A DNA stretch of 16,637 nt from Lachnospiraceae bacterium UBA7784 (GCA_002480925.1 DLDA01000037.1:1-16637), one strand, 5' to 3'; shown: positions 10,042-16,637, counted from the stretch's first letter. Made by a program: numbers and translations. The notes: a model not told the origin generated them from the letters alone.

Positions 10042-10289
10042 ACTCTTATATCCCTCCCAGGCTCTATGCCTACAGTTTCTGCTTTCTCCCATTCGGTTTA
10101 TAAACTTATCATAAATTTTATCACTTCTGCTCCAAAAGAGCCATGCGTATTTTAAACAAAGTATAAAAATCGAATTTTTCTCAAATGAATCCAAAATGTG
10201 ATTTTTGTACAGGGAATTTGTATAAAGCACCAGGGTTTTGTCTAAAATTTTAAGTATTTCTCTAAATGCTTAAGTGCCTGAGACCCGCA
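10042..10289 (-). promoter_or_regulatory. AT-rich region upstream of the cas operon, with a weak promoter candidate
   Basis: This 248-base stretch lies between the cas3 start and the ssrA terminator and contains no supported gene. It is markedly AT-rich. The best minus-strand promoter guess is TATGAT (108-113 of the 10,000s block, i.e. 10108-10113; 5 of 6 to the -10 consensus) with TTGGAG at 10130-10135, 16 bases upstream and only 3 of 6 to the -35 consensus. That would leave a leader of about 60 nt before cas3. TATACT and TATACA also occur further upstream with poor -35 partners. The location of the cas promoter here is likely; the exact boxes are uncertain. Confidence 0.35.
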
Positions 10290-10290
10290 T

Positions 10291-10326
10291 AAAATAAGGG
10301 ATTGCCGATATTTACGGCAATCCCTT
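10291..10326 (-). terminator. Rho-independent terminator of ssrA
   Basis: A perfect 12-bp stem is formed by 10296-10307 and 10315-10326 around a 7-base loop. On the minus strand it is followed by TATTTTAT. It starts six bases after the mature tmRNA end, so it is the natural stop for the ssrA transcript and separates it from the cas operon. Confidence 0.9.
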
Positions 10327-10331
10327 GAATC

Positions 10332-10671
10332 TGGAGTAGGCGGGAGTCGAACCCGCGTCCAAAAACCTATTCACTCTCCTTCTACGAGCGTAGTGATCTG
10401 TTTTTCATTCCCTCTGCCGGACGGAAGAGCACGTCCTTCCGGTTTCAGTAGCTTCATGATACGTACATCAGCTCAAAGCTTTGCGGATGCCGTGTCCTAT
10501 GTGTTTGAAGCCGGTGACTGAACCCATAGGGAGATTCAGGCGACTCGTTGCCCTCAGGCAGCGTATGCTAAATCGTTATCTTCAGCGTTTAAATTTAATT
10601 TGAGATTTGACGCATCATCCTGCGGCTCGCTTCTAAAGCTTCAAGATCCCTGTCGAGACCTTTACTACCCC
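10332..10671 (-). ncRNA. ssrA: tmRNA (ssrA)
   Basis: The tmRNA rescues ribosomes stalled on broken mRNA and adds a degradation tag. The 3' end on the minus strand has the T-arm GCGGGTTCGACTCCCGC and the acceptor strand CTACTCC (10333-10339). It pairs over seven positions (one G-U) with the 5' end GGGGTAG (10665-10671). The conserved TCGACAGGG follows near the 5' end. The tag reading frame ends at TGA (10554-10556) and most likely reads AEDNDLAYAA (10557-10586), ten residues with a typical tag ending. The alanine codon GCT as resume codon is my choice by comparison with other tags; the frame is open further upstream. CCA is not encoded (the genome reads A-GA after the acceptor). The molecule is about 340 nt. 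It lies beside smpB, its protein partner. Confidence 0.96.
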
Positions 10672-10704
10672 TTTAGCTGTCTATATGATACCACCCTGTA
10701 AGCA

Positions 10705-10763
10705 AAAATAAAAGGGAAATAGGTGGATTTTCCACTAAAAATCTTCATAATCCCTTTTATTTT
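10705..10763 (-). terminator. Nested inverted repeat after smpB, likely terminator
   Basis: A perfect 13-bp inverted repeat has arms at 10705-10717 and 10751-10763, with a second hairpin (GTGGA/TCCAC, 10723-10735) in its loop. On the minus strand the outer right arm ends in TTTTATTTTTG, giving a T-rich tail after a GGGA/TCCC stem. It lies 33 bases after smpB and 34 bases before the mature ssrA 5' end, so it should end the rnr-smpB transcript. The AT-only base of the stem is symmetrical, so it could work in both directions. Confidence 0.6.
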
Positions 10764-10795
10764 GGCTGATTCTTCAATAAAATATCAAGCGACAG

Positions 10796-11269
10796 TTATT
10801 TGAGGTTCCTGACCTTGAAATCCCTGGCGGCTTCTCTCTCCTGATCCCGCTTTGCTATGTCAGCCCTCTTGTCATAGAGCTTCTTGCCTCGCGCGAGGGC
10901 TATCTCAAGCTTTACCCTTGAATCCTTGAAATAGGCCTCCACCGGTACTAAGGTGTATCCCTTTTCCTTTATCTTCTGGGAAAGCTTCCTGATCTCGCTC
11001 TTATGAAGAAGAAGCTTTCTGGGCCTTAAGGGATCCTTGTTCATTATATTGCCCTTCTCATACGGAGCAATATGCATCTGGTAAATATATACCTCACCGT
11101 TCTGGATCCTTACCCAGGCCTCCTTCAATGAGCATCCGTTGCTTCTCATGCTCTTGACTTCTGTACCGACAAGAGCTATCCCACATTCAATATATTCGTC
11201 CAGAAAAAAGTCATGCCTGGCCTTACGGTTAGTTGCGATGATTTTTCTTCCTGTTTTTTCCTTTGTCAT
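10796..11269 (-). CDS. smpB: SsrA-binding protein SmpB
   Basis: SmpB binds the tRNA-like part of tmRNA and delivers it to stalled ribosomes; its C-terminal tail probes the empty mRNA channel. The 157-residue protein has the family hallmarks: NRKARHDFFLDEYIECGIAL (14-33), GTEVKSMR, the stretch IAPYEKGN, and GKKLYDKRADIAKRDQER near the C-terminus before a basic tail. Length is normal. The start ATG has AGGAGG about 11 bases upstream and lies inside the end of rnr (41-base overlap), so smpB is translated from the rnr transcript. Its target, ssrA, is the next gene downstream. Confidence 0.98.
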   Translation of the reverse strand: MTKEKTGRKIIATNRKARHDFFLDEYIECGIALVGTEVKSMRSNGCSLKEAWVRIQNGEVYIYQMHIAPYEKGNIMNKDPLRPRKLLLHKSEIRKLSQKIKEKGYTLVPVEAYFKDSRVKLEIALARGKKLYDKRADIAKRDQEREAARDFKVRNLK

Positions 11270-13652
11270 ATCTGGCGCTTCCTCCTGAAATCTTCTTAAG
11301 AGCCTTCCTTGCCTGGCCAGAGAGCCTGCCCTTGTGCGGAGCAGAAGAAAATCCGTGCTTCTTGTCTGTCTTCCTGTAGCCGCAGAAATCGTCTATCAGC
11401 TCAAAATCAATGGTACGGGCTGTAGGATTGGCATCGACAAGCTTTACCCTAAGAGGCATGCCAAGCGTATAATGTCTGTTGAAGCTCTTGCCAATAAGCT
11501 CATAGGTCTCCTCCGAGAACTCATAGAAATCATCTGTCATGGTCCTCACCGGGATCATGCCCTCGATAGAATTCGGAAGGGCCACATAGAGTCCCCAGGA
11601 GGTGACACCTGAGATCTTGCCTGTAAACTCCTCTCCTATGTGAGGCATCATGTACTGGACCTTCTTCAGCTTTACGGCATCTCTTTCCGCACCATCAGCC
11701 CGTCTCTCAAGATCGGACGTGCGTTCTGCGATCTCCGGAAGCTCCTCGGCAAGCTCTGCCCTTTTCTTTTTCTTAAGCTTACCATGGATCTCAAGCTTTA
11801 GTACCCTGTGAATAAATAGATCAGGGTATCTCCTTATCGGAGAAGTAAAGTGACAGTAATAGCCTGCCGCTAGTCCGAAATGACCGCTGCAGTCAGTTGT
11901 ATATCTCGCCTGCTGCATACTGCGGAGAGTAAGCGTCTGGATCAGATTCTCCTCAGGGCTTCCGGAAACCCTGTCGAGAAGCTTCTGCAGCTCCTTAGGA
12001 TGGATCTGATTTGTATCCCCGGAAAGAGAATATCCGAATCCTCCTATAAATGACTTAAGAGTACCAAGCTTCTCCGGATCCGGAAAACCGTGTGTACGGT
12101 AAAGGAAAGGAAGCTTATGATCAAAGGCATGCTTAGCAACTGTCTCATTTGCCGCAAGCATGAAGTCCTCTATCATCCTCTGGGCCACACCTCTGTAATA
12201 TGGATGGATCTCCTTGGGATTCCCATTCTCATCTAGAACAACGACTGTCTCAGGGAAGTCAAAATCAAGTGAGCCGCGAAATGTCCTCCTGCCACGAAGG
12301 ATTATGGCAAGCTCCTCCATCTGTCTGAACATAGGAACTACATCATTGTATTTCCTGATAAGTTTTCTGTCATCCTCCTCTAGAATACCGTTTACATCAT
12401 TGTAGGTCATCCTGTGGTCAGACCTGATCACTGACTCAACGATCCTGTGCTCCTTTATAGCCCCTGTATCATCGATCCTCATCATGCAGCTCATAGCAAG
12501 CCTGTCCTCTCCCTCGTTCAGAGAGCAGATCCCGTTCGAAAGCTCTACAGGAAGCATAGGGATAACCCTGTCCGGAAGATATACAGAGGTCGACCTATTA
12601 AGAGCCTCATCATCAAGCGCGCTGCCTTCTGTCACATAATTGGACACGTCTGCTATATGGACTCCCAGGATGAAGTCGTCTCCATCCATTGTAAGGGAAA
12701 CTGCATCGTCTAAATCCTTGGAATCATCACCATCGATCGTTACCATCAGAAGATCACGCAGATCCTCCCTGCCCCTTATCTCAGACTTCCTGACCCTGCC
12801 TCTGCCTGCAGCCTTCTTTGCCTCGGCAAGGACCCTTTCCGGGAACTCTGAAGGTATGTCGTTTTCCTTTACTATAGAAAGGATGTCGACACCGGGATCT
12901 CCCTTTATTCCCAGGACCTCTGTGATCTCTCCCGAAGGCTTCTTATTGGCACTGCCGTAATCAGATATATGGCAGACCACCTTTGCATTATCAGGTGCCC
13001 CGTTTACATTCTGTGAAGCAATAAATATGTCGCTTGTCAGATGTCTGTCATCCGGCACCACGAAACCGAAGCTCGATGACTTCTCAAAGGTCCCGACTAC
13101 ATCCGTATATTCATGCCCGATTATCTCGACAACCTTGGCCTCATCCCGTCCGTTGCCTCCAGTGCCGAGCGGCTCGATCCGGACCGTATCCTTATGGAAG
13201 GCCATCTGTGTATACTTCTCAGGTATAAAGAAATCCTCGTCATAGCCTTCTACCGTTACGAATCCGAAGCCCTTTATATTGCTGGAAAAAACACCTGTCA
13301 GATATCTGTCTGTCTGCGTCTGGCTCTCTTCCATATCCTCTGGTAAGGCTTCCTCAAAGGCATCGTCTGTCCTGGCTATGCCATCAGCTGGCTCCCCGGG
13401 CTTTTCTTTTGTATCGGAAAAGGCATCAGTAATGAATGTCTCCTTTTCCTCGCATCTCTCATAAGCAGCCGAGCTGTTTTTCCTTATCTTCTTTTCAGCA
13501 ATAAGTGACGACAGGGCATTGCAAAGCTCACTGTCATCATCGATCAGAAGAAGCTGCTTCAGCTCTTCCTCTGTCATAGGGCTGTAATTTGGATCAGTCA
13601 TCAGCAAAAGAAGAGCTGCCTTCTGATCCTCCCATCTCTGTTTCTTAGTCAT
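11229..13652 (-). CDS. rnr: Ribonuclease R
   Basis: RNase R is a 3'-5' exoribonuclease that degrades structured RNA, including nonstop mRNA released by tmRNA-SmpB. With the start at 13652 it has 807 residues: an N-terminal helix-turn-helix-like segment (2-65), an acidic linker (about 66-117), two cold-shock/OB domains (about 118-250), the RNB catalytic domain with IDGDDSKDLDDA (306-317; aspartates 307, 313, 315, 316), an S1 domain (about 673-752) and a basic lysine/arginine tail. I prefer the ATG at 13652, with AGGA six bases upstream. An in-frame ATG at 13667 would add five residues but has GGA directly against it. The gene follows a terminator after secG, so it may depend on read-through or on an unseen promoter. 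Confidence 0.96.
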   Translation of the reverse strand: MTKKQRWEDQKAALLLLMTDPNYSPMTEEELKQLLLIDDDSELCNALSSLIAEKKIRKNSSAAYERCEEKETFITDAFSDTKEKPGEPADGIARTDDAFEEALPEDMEESQTQTDRYLTGVFSSNIKGFGFVTVEGYDEDFFIPEKYTQMAFHKDTVRIEPLGTGGNGRDEAKVVEIIGHEYTDVVGTFEKSSSFGFVVPDDRHLTSDIFIASQNVNGAPDNAKVVCHISDYGSANKKPSGEITEVLGIKGDPGVDILSIVKENDIPSEFPERVLAEAKKAAGRGRVRKSEIRGREDLRDLLMVTIDGDDSKDLDDAVSLTMDGDDFILGVHIADVSNYVTEGSALDDEALNRSTSVYLPDRVIPMLPVELSNGICSLNEGEDRLAMSCMMRIDDTGAIKEHRIVESVIRSDHRMTYNDVNGILEEDDRKLIRKYNDVVPMFRQMEELAIILRGRRTFRGSLDFDFPETVVVLDENGNPKEIHPYYRGVAQRMIEDFMLAANETVAKHAFDHKLPFLYRTHGFPDPEKLGTLKSFIGGFGYSLSGDTNQIHPKELQKLLDRVSGSPEENLIQTLTLRSMQQARYTTDCSGHFGLAAGYYCHFTSPIRRYPDLFIHRVLKLEIHGKLKKKKRAELAEELPEIAERTSDLERRADGAERDAVKLKKVQYMMPHIGEEFTGKISGVTSWGLYVALPNSIEGMIPVRTMTDDFYEFSEETYELIGKSFNRHYTLGMPLRVKLVDANPTARTIDFELIDDFCGYRKTDKKHGFSSAPHKGRLSGQARKALKKISGGSARYDKGKNRKKNHRN

Positions 13653-13693
13653 AAAATATCCTGCCATTCCAACTGTGCAAGCATCTCAAAACG

Positions 13694-13724
13694 AAAAAAA
13701 GCCACCGCTTACGCGATGACCTTT
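13694..13724 (-). terminator. Terminator between secG and rnr
   Basis: On the minus strand, 13713-13724 pairs with 13698-13708 around the loop GTAA, giving a stem of about 11-12 pairs with three or more G-T wobbles. A run of seven T residues follows. It begins four bases after the secG stop, so secG is probably mainly transcribed alone, with some read-through into rnr-smpB. Confidence 0.75.
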
Positions 13725-13727
13725 CTT

Positions 13728-13976
13728 TTAGATCTTAAATGAACTCATATTAAGCAGTAATGCTAATACGAAAAATACTGCTACAAGAACAGCTGTGACC
13801 TTGATGATCACTCCCTCACGGGAACGTCCCTTGTTCTTGCTCCAGTACGTATCAAGACTCTGTCCACTTAGTGAACCAAGACCTGCATCCTCTCCCTCCT
13901 GCATCATGATAATGATGGTAAGAACGATGGATACGATGATGAACAGAACCATGAACAGATACTTTAACACTGTCAT
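13728..13976 (-). CDS. secG: Preprotein translocase subunit SecG
   Basis: SecG is the small accessory membrane subunit of the SecYEG protein-export channel. The 82-residue protein has two hydrophobic membrane segments (about 4-25 and 57-76). Between them is a cytoplasmic loop, EDAGLGSLSGQSLDTYWSKN, with the glycine/serine pattern and TYW motif seen in Gram-positive SecG. The start ATG has GGAGG eight bases upstream. A strong promoter lies upstream and a terminator directly follows. The order secG-rnr-smpB-ssrA is a known conserved Firmicutes arrangement. Confidence 0.96.
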   Translation of the reverse strand: MTVLKYLFMVLFIIVSIVLTIIIMMQEGEDAGLGSLSGQSLDTYWSKNKGRSREGVIIKVTAVLVAVFFVLALLLNMSSFKI

Positions 13977-14026
13977 CGTATATACCTCCGAAAATTAAAT
14001 GTCATGTCGTAAGTCACAACTATGAC

Positions 14027-14055
14027 ATTATACTACAGTTTATAGAAGATTGCAA
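14027..14055 (-). promoter_or_regulatory. Sigma-A promoter of secG
   Basis: TTGCAA (14050-14055) and a perfect TATAAT (14027-14032) are separated by exactly 17 bases on the minus strand, about 50 bases upstream of the secG start. A 7-bp inverted repeat (ATGTCAT at 13999-14005, ATGACAT at 14022-14028) touches the -10 box and covers the likely transcription start; it could be an operator. Confidence 0.85.
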
Positions 14056-14205
14056 GAGGGTATGAGGTGTGAGGTGCGAGGTTCGAGAATATAGGGTTAC
14101 TGTTGACCAAATAATCCGAGAAAGTATTGAAGGGAGTCAGACAATGGCAATCATAAAGCCTTATGGCCTCTCACCTCTGACCTCTGACCTCTCACCTCTG
14201 ACCTT
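14056..14205. repeat. Heptad repeat element A (converging GAGGTNN arrays around a core)
   Basis: The left arm (about 14056-14091) carries four GAGGTNN-like units on the plus strand (GAGGTGT, GAGGTGC, GAGGTTC, then GAGAATA). The right arm (14164-14205) carries six units on the minus strand (AAGGTCA, GAGGTGA, GAGGTCA, GAGGTCA, GAGGTGA, GAGGCCA). The core is about 72 bases and begins ATATAGGGTTACTGTTGAC. The two arms could pair imperfectly in RNA, about five of seven bases per unit. The right arm overlaps the last codons of nfnB. A second copy of the left module is at 16495-16637. The function is unknown; it fills the space between nfnB and the secG promoter. Confidence 0.85.
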
Positions 14206-15580
14206 TAAAAAACGCATCAATCCCTTTCGCTGCTGCCTTTCCTGCTCCCATCGCAAGGATAACTGTAGCGGCTCCAGTCACTGCGTCTCCTCCGGCATAT
14301 ACGGCTGTCTTCGAGGTCTCACCATCCTCTTCCTTTGCTATGATGCAGCCTCTCTGATTGGTATCAAGTCCCTTTGTAGTTGAGGCTATAAGAGGGTTAG
14401 GCGATGTTCCAAGTGCCATGATCACTGTATCACAGTCTATCTCGTACTCGCTGCCCTCAATAGGTACTGGTCTCCTGCGGCCTGAAGCATCAGGCTCTCC
14501 AAGCTCCATCTTTACTACACGGATAGCCTTTACCCAGCCCTTTTCATCAGGAATGATCTCCACCGGATTCTGGAGAAGGTCGAACTTTATACCCTCTTCC
14601 TTTGCATGATGCACTTCCTCTGCTCTTGCAGGAAGCTCCTTTTCACTACGTCTGTATACGATATGGACCTCAGCGCCAAGGCGAAGAGCCGTACGTGCAG
14701 CATCCATAGCTACGTTTCCTCCACCTACTACTACGACCTTCTTGCCGTGGACAATAGGTGTGTCTCCGTCCTTATAAGCCTTCATCAGATTGGATCTGGT
14801 AAGTACCTCGTTCGCTGAGAATACTCCGTTGCTCTGCTCTCCAGGTATACCCATAAATCTCGGAAGTCCTGCACCCGATCCGATGAATACAGCCTCAAAG
14901 CCCATCTCCTCCATCAGATCGTCAATCGTTATCGACTTTCCTACGACTACATTTGTCTCTATGTCTACTCCAAGGCCTTTTACGTTATTAACCTCGGCTG
15001 CAACTACCCTTTCCTTCGGAAGACGGAACTCAGGGATACCGTACACAAGAACTCCTCCGGCCTTCTGAAGTGCCTCAAAGATAGTCACATCATATCCCAT
15101 CCTTGCCAGATCTCCTGCGCAGGTGAGTCCTGAAGGGCCTGAACCGATCACGGCTACCTTGTGTCCATTCTTTTCCTTAGGAGGCTGCGGATGGATACCA
15201 TTCTCTCTAGCCCAGTCAGCTACGAATCTCTCGAGCTTTCCTATTGCTACTGCATCACCCTTGATTCCTCTGATACACTGACCCTCGCACTGTGTCTCCT
15301 GCGGGCAGACACGTCCGCAGACTGCAGGCAGTGATGAGCTTTCACTTATTATCTCGTATGCTCTCTTGAAATCTCTCTCGGTCACTGCATGAATAAATGC
15401 AGGAATATTGATCGATACAGGGCATCCTCCTACGCATCGCGGATTCTTACAGTTAAGGCATCTCTTTGCCTCTTCTACTGCCTCTTCTTCTGTGTATCCC
15501 TGACATACCTCCTCAAAATTATGAGCTCTTACTGCCGGATCCTGCTCTGCAACAGGCACTCTTTTCATCATATCTGCCAT
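14192..15580 (-). CDS. nfnB: NfnB-like subunit (GltA/glutamate synthase small-subunit family), electron-bifurcating ferredoxin:NADP oxidoreductase
   Basis: This 462-residue flavoprotein has an N-terminal domain for two [4Fe-4S] clusters (C41, C44, C49, C53 in CLNCKNPRCVGGC; C88, C92, C98, C102). An FAD-binding GSGPSG follows at 146-151 and an NAD(P)-binding GGGNVA at 286-291. Alone it would be annotated as glutamate synthase small subunit. Directly after an FNR-like partner, the pair matches NfnAB (also described as sulfide dehydrogenase SudAB), which couples NADH and reduced ferredoxin to NADP+ reduction in clostridia. The start overlaps the nfnA stop by one base (TAATG) with GGAGGTG upstream. 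Oddly, the last three residues (GQR) and the stop lie inside repeat element A. Confidence 0.9.
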   Translation of the reverse strand: MADMMKRVPVAEQDPAVRAHNFEEVCQGYTEEEAVEEAKRCLNCKNPRCVGGCPVSINIPAFIHAVTERDFKRAYEIISESSSLPAVCGRVCPQETQCEGQCIRGIKGDAVAIGKLERFVADWARENGIHPQPPKEKNGHKVAVIGSGPSGLTCAGDLARMGYDVTIFEALQKAGGVLVYGIPEFRLPKERVVAAEVNNVKGLGVDIETNVVVGKSITIDDLMEEMGFEAVFIGSGAGLPRFMGIPGEQSNGVFSANEVLTRSNLMKAYKDGDTPIVHGKKVVVVGGGNVAMDAARTALRLGAEVHIVYRRSEKELPARAEEVHHAKEEGIKFDLLQNPVEIIPDEKGWVKAIRVVKMELGEPDASGRRRPVPIEGSEYEIDCDTVIMALGTSPNPLIASTTKGLDTNQRGCIIAKEEDGETSKTAVYAGGDAVTGAATVILAMGAGKAAAKGIDAFFKGQR

Positions 15581-16470
15581 TACTTGTCACCTCCGCATAA
15601 ACCACAGCCGCCGTGATGGGTCTCACCCTCCTCGAACTCGAGCTTCTTACGGCCTTCCTCTGTCTTGTACTGCTGCATTCTCTCCATTGCCTTGTCGAAA
15701 TCCACAAGATGTCCGTCAAACTCCGGTCCGTCAACGCAGGCAAACTTTACCTTGCCATCAACTAAAAGTCTGCATGCTCCGCACATTCCTGTTCCGTCTA
15801 CCATTATAGGGTTCATAGAAACCACTGTATGGATACCAAGCTTTTCTGTAAGCTTGCAGACGAATTTCATCATAATCATAGGTCCTATGGCTACGCACCA
15901 GTCATACTTATGTCCTTCATCCCAGAGAGCCTTAAGCTGGTCTGTTCCCATACCATGGAAACCATATGTACCATCATCAGTACAGATATAATGATTCTTT
16001 GCTACCTTGCTTACCTCATCTGAGAAGAAAAGAAGGTCCTTTGTCCTGGATCCCTGAATCACATCAGCATCGATACCATGCTCATGAAGCCACTTTACCT
16101 GAGGATATACAGGAGCTGTTCCTACTCCTCCTGAAATGAATACTATTTTTTTCTTGCGGGTCTCCTCAAGATTTTCCTCGAGGCAAAGCTCTGACGGATT
16201 TCCGAGAGGTCCAACGAAGTCGTGGAAGCAGTCTCCCTCGTTAAGCTGGGCCATTCTCTCTGTCGATGCGCCGATTGGCTGGAATACTATAGTAACGGTC
16301 TGGGCCTGTCTGTCGTAATCACAGATAGTAAGAGGGATTCTCTCTCCGTCCTCCTCTGCGATCGCGATGATGAACTGTCCCGGCAGACACGAATGTGTCA
16401 CCATAGGCGCCTTGACATCCATCTGGTAGATGTTTTCCGCCAGCTGTTTTTTCTTTACAATTTCATACAT
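15580..16470 (-). CDS. nfnA: NfnA-like subunit (ferredoxin-NADP reductase family with [2Fe-2S] site)
   Basis: This 296-residue FNR-superfamily protein has an FAD-binding RIPLTICDY (44-52), a pyridine-nucleotide motif GGVGTAPV (114-121) and an iron-sulfur site near the C-terminus: C230, C233 and C245, with D225 just before as a possible fourth ligand, as I recall for NfnA structures. It is the first gene of the nfnAB pair and would bind NAD(H) and FAD while NfnB handles NADP and ferredoxin. The same family includes dihydroorotate dehydrogenase electron-transfer subunits (PyrK) and SudB; no pyrD is in the window, and the GltA-like partner decides the call. The start ATG has AAGGA about 11 bases upstream. 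An extra CGLC sits at 289-292, near the end. Confidence 0.88.
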   Translation of the reverse strand: MYEIVKKKQLAENIYQMDVKAPMVTHSCLPGQFIIAIAEEDGERIPLTICDYDRQAQTVTIVFQPIGASTERMAQLNEGDCFHDFVGPLGNPSELCLEENLEETRKKKIVFISGGVGTAPVYPQVKWLHEHGIDADVIQGSRTKDLLFFSDEVSKVAKNHYICTDDGTYGFHGMGTDQLKALWDEGHKYDWCVAIGPMIMMKFVCKLTEKLGIHTVVSMNPIMVDGTGMCGACRLLVDGKVKFACVDGPEFDGHLVDFDKAMERMQQYKTEEGRKKLEFEEGETHHGGCGLCGGDK

Positions 16471-16494
16471 GACTTTCTTTTTCCTTTCTTTAAG

Positions 16495-16637
16495 AAGGTG
16501 CGAGGTGTGAGGTGCGAGGTGCGAGGTGTGAGGTGCGAGGTGCGAGGTGTGAGGTATGAGGATATAGGTGTGCTGTTCACTCCATTTTATAACCCAGATT
16601 CCAGATCACCATAACCATATTTCCCACAAGATCTGAT
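16495..16637. repeat. Heptad repeat element B (ten GAGGTNN units plus core start, cut by window edge)
   Basis: Ten contiguous 7-bp units run from 16495 to 16564 on the plus strand. The variants follow a regular order: GAGGTGT, GAGGTGC, GAGGTGC repeats as a 21-bp block. The array ends GAGGTAT, GAGGATA and passes into a core, ATATAGGTGTGCTGTTCAC, that resembles the core start of element A. It begins 25 bases upstream of the nfnA start. The rest (16565-16637) has no gene. TATAAA at about 16585-16590 on the minus strand is a possible -10 box for nfnAB without a good -35 partner. Confidence 0.85.

Noticed and set aside
10042..10230. N-terminal extension of cas3 by 63 codons
   Set aside because: It has no ribosome binding site and is AT-rich. 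GGGAGGG precedes the ATG at 10041, where Cas3 homology begins.
14069..14383. Plus-strand frame starting in element A and running into nfnB
   Set aside because: Most of it is antisense to nfnB. Only its first part, inside the repeat core, is mentioned as a low-confidence finding.
14192..15580. Glutamate synthase small subunit as the sole function of the GltA-like gene
   Set aside because: No large GltB subunit is nearby, and the coupled FNR-like gene fits NfnAB or SudAB better.
16222..16614. Plus-strand frame with VRGVRCE peptide repeats
   Set aside because: The repeats are read-through of the GAGGTNN heptads, and the rest is antisense to nfnA. No sensible start is visible.

Overview
The window reads as a piece of a low-to-mid GC Firmicutes chromosome, most likely a clostridial genome of the Lachnospiraceae type. 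The evidence is the gene order secG-rnr-smpB-ssrA, strong AGGAGG-type ribosome binding sites, an NfnAB-type ferredoxin/NADP oxidoreductase pair, and a type I-E CRISPR repeat with a GTGATCC handle like those of Gram-positive I-E systems. The genus is inference. Every gene I accept is on the minus strand, so transcription runs right to left.

Positions 1-631 hold the leader-proximal end of a type I-E CRISPR array: ten full 28-nt repeats and one cut by the left edge, all identical, with ten spacers of exactly 33 nt. A 44-nt leader separates the array from the cas operon. The operon (676-10041) is complete and tightly packed, in transcription order cas3, cas8e, cse2, cas7e, cas5e, cas6e, cas1, cas2. 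Cas2 carries a C-terminal DEDDh (DnaQ-like) exonuclease. Cascade (Cas8e, Cse2, Cas7e, Cas5e, Cas6e) matures crRNA and finds targets, Cas3 degrades them, and Cas1 with Cas2-DEDDh acquires spacers. All key catalytic residues I could check are present, so the system looks functional.

Positions 10290-13976 hold a trans-translation and RNA quality-control block: tmRNA (ssrA, with its own terminator), smpB overlapping rnr (RNase R), and secG with a clear sigma-A promoter. The CRISPR-Cas locus lies directly beyond the 3' end of ssrA, a classic island integration site.

Positions 14056-16637 hold nfnB (GltA-like) and nfnA (FNR-like), translationally coupled. They are bracketed by arrays of a 7-bp repeat, GAGGTNN, that read outward on both sides. 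One array supplies the stop codon of nfnB.

I do not see an entirely new system. The observations most worth testing are a purine/pyrimidine bias at one spacer edge (10 of 10 spacers) that looks like a PAM imprint, the very short leader with a possible promoter inside cas2, a promoter-like sequence formed at the newest spacer-repeat junction, and the heptad repeat elements around nfnAB.
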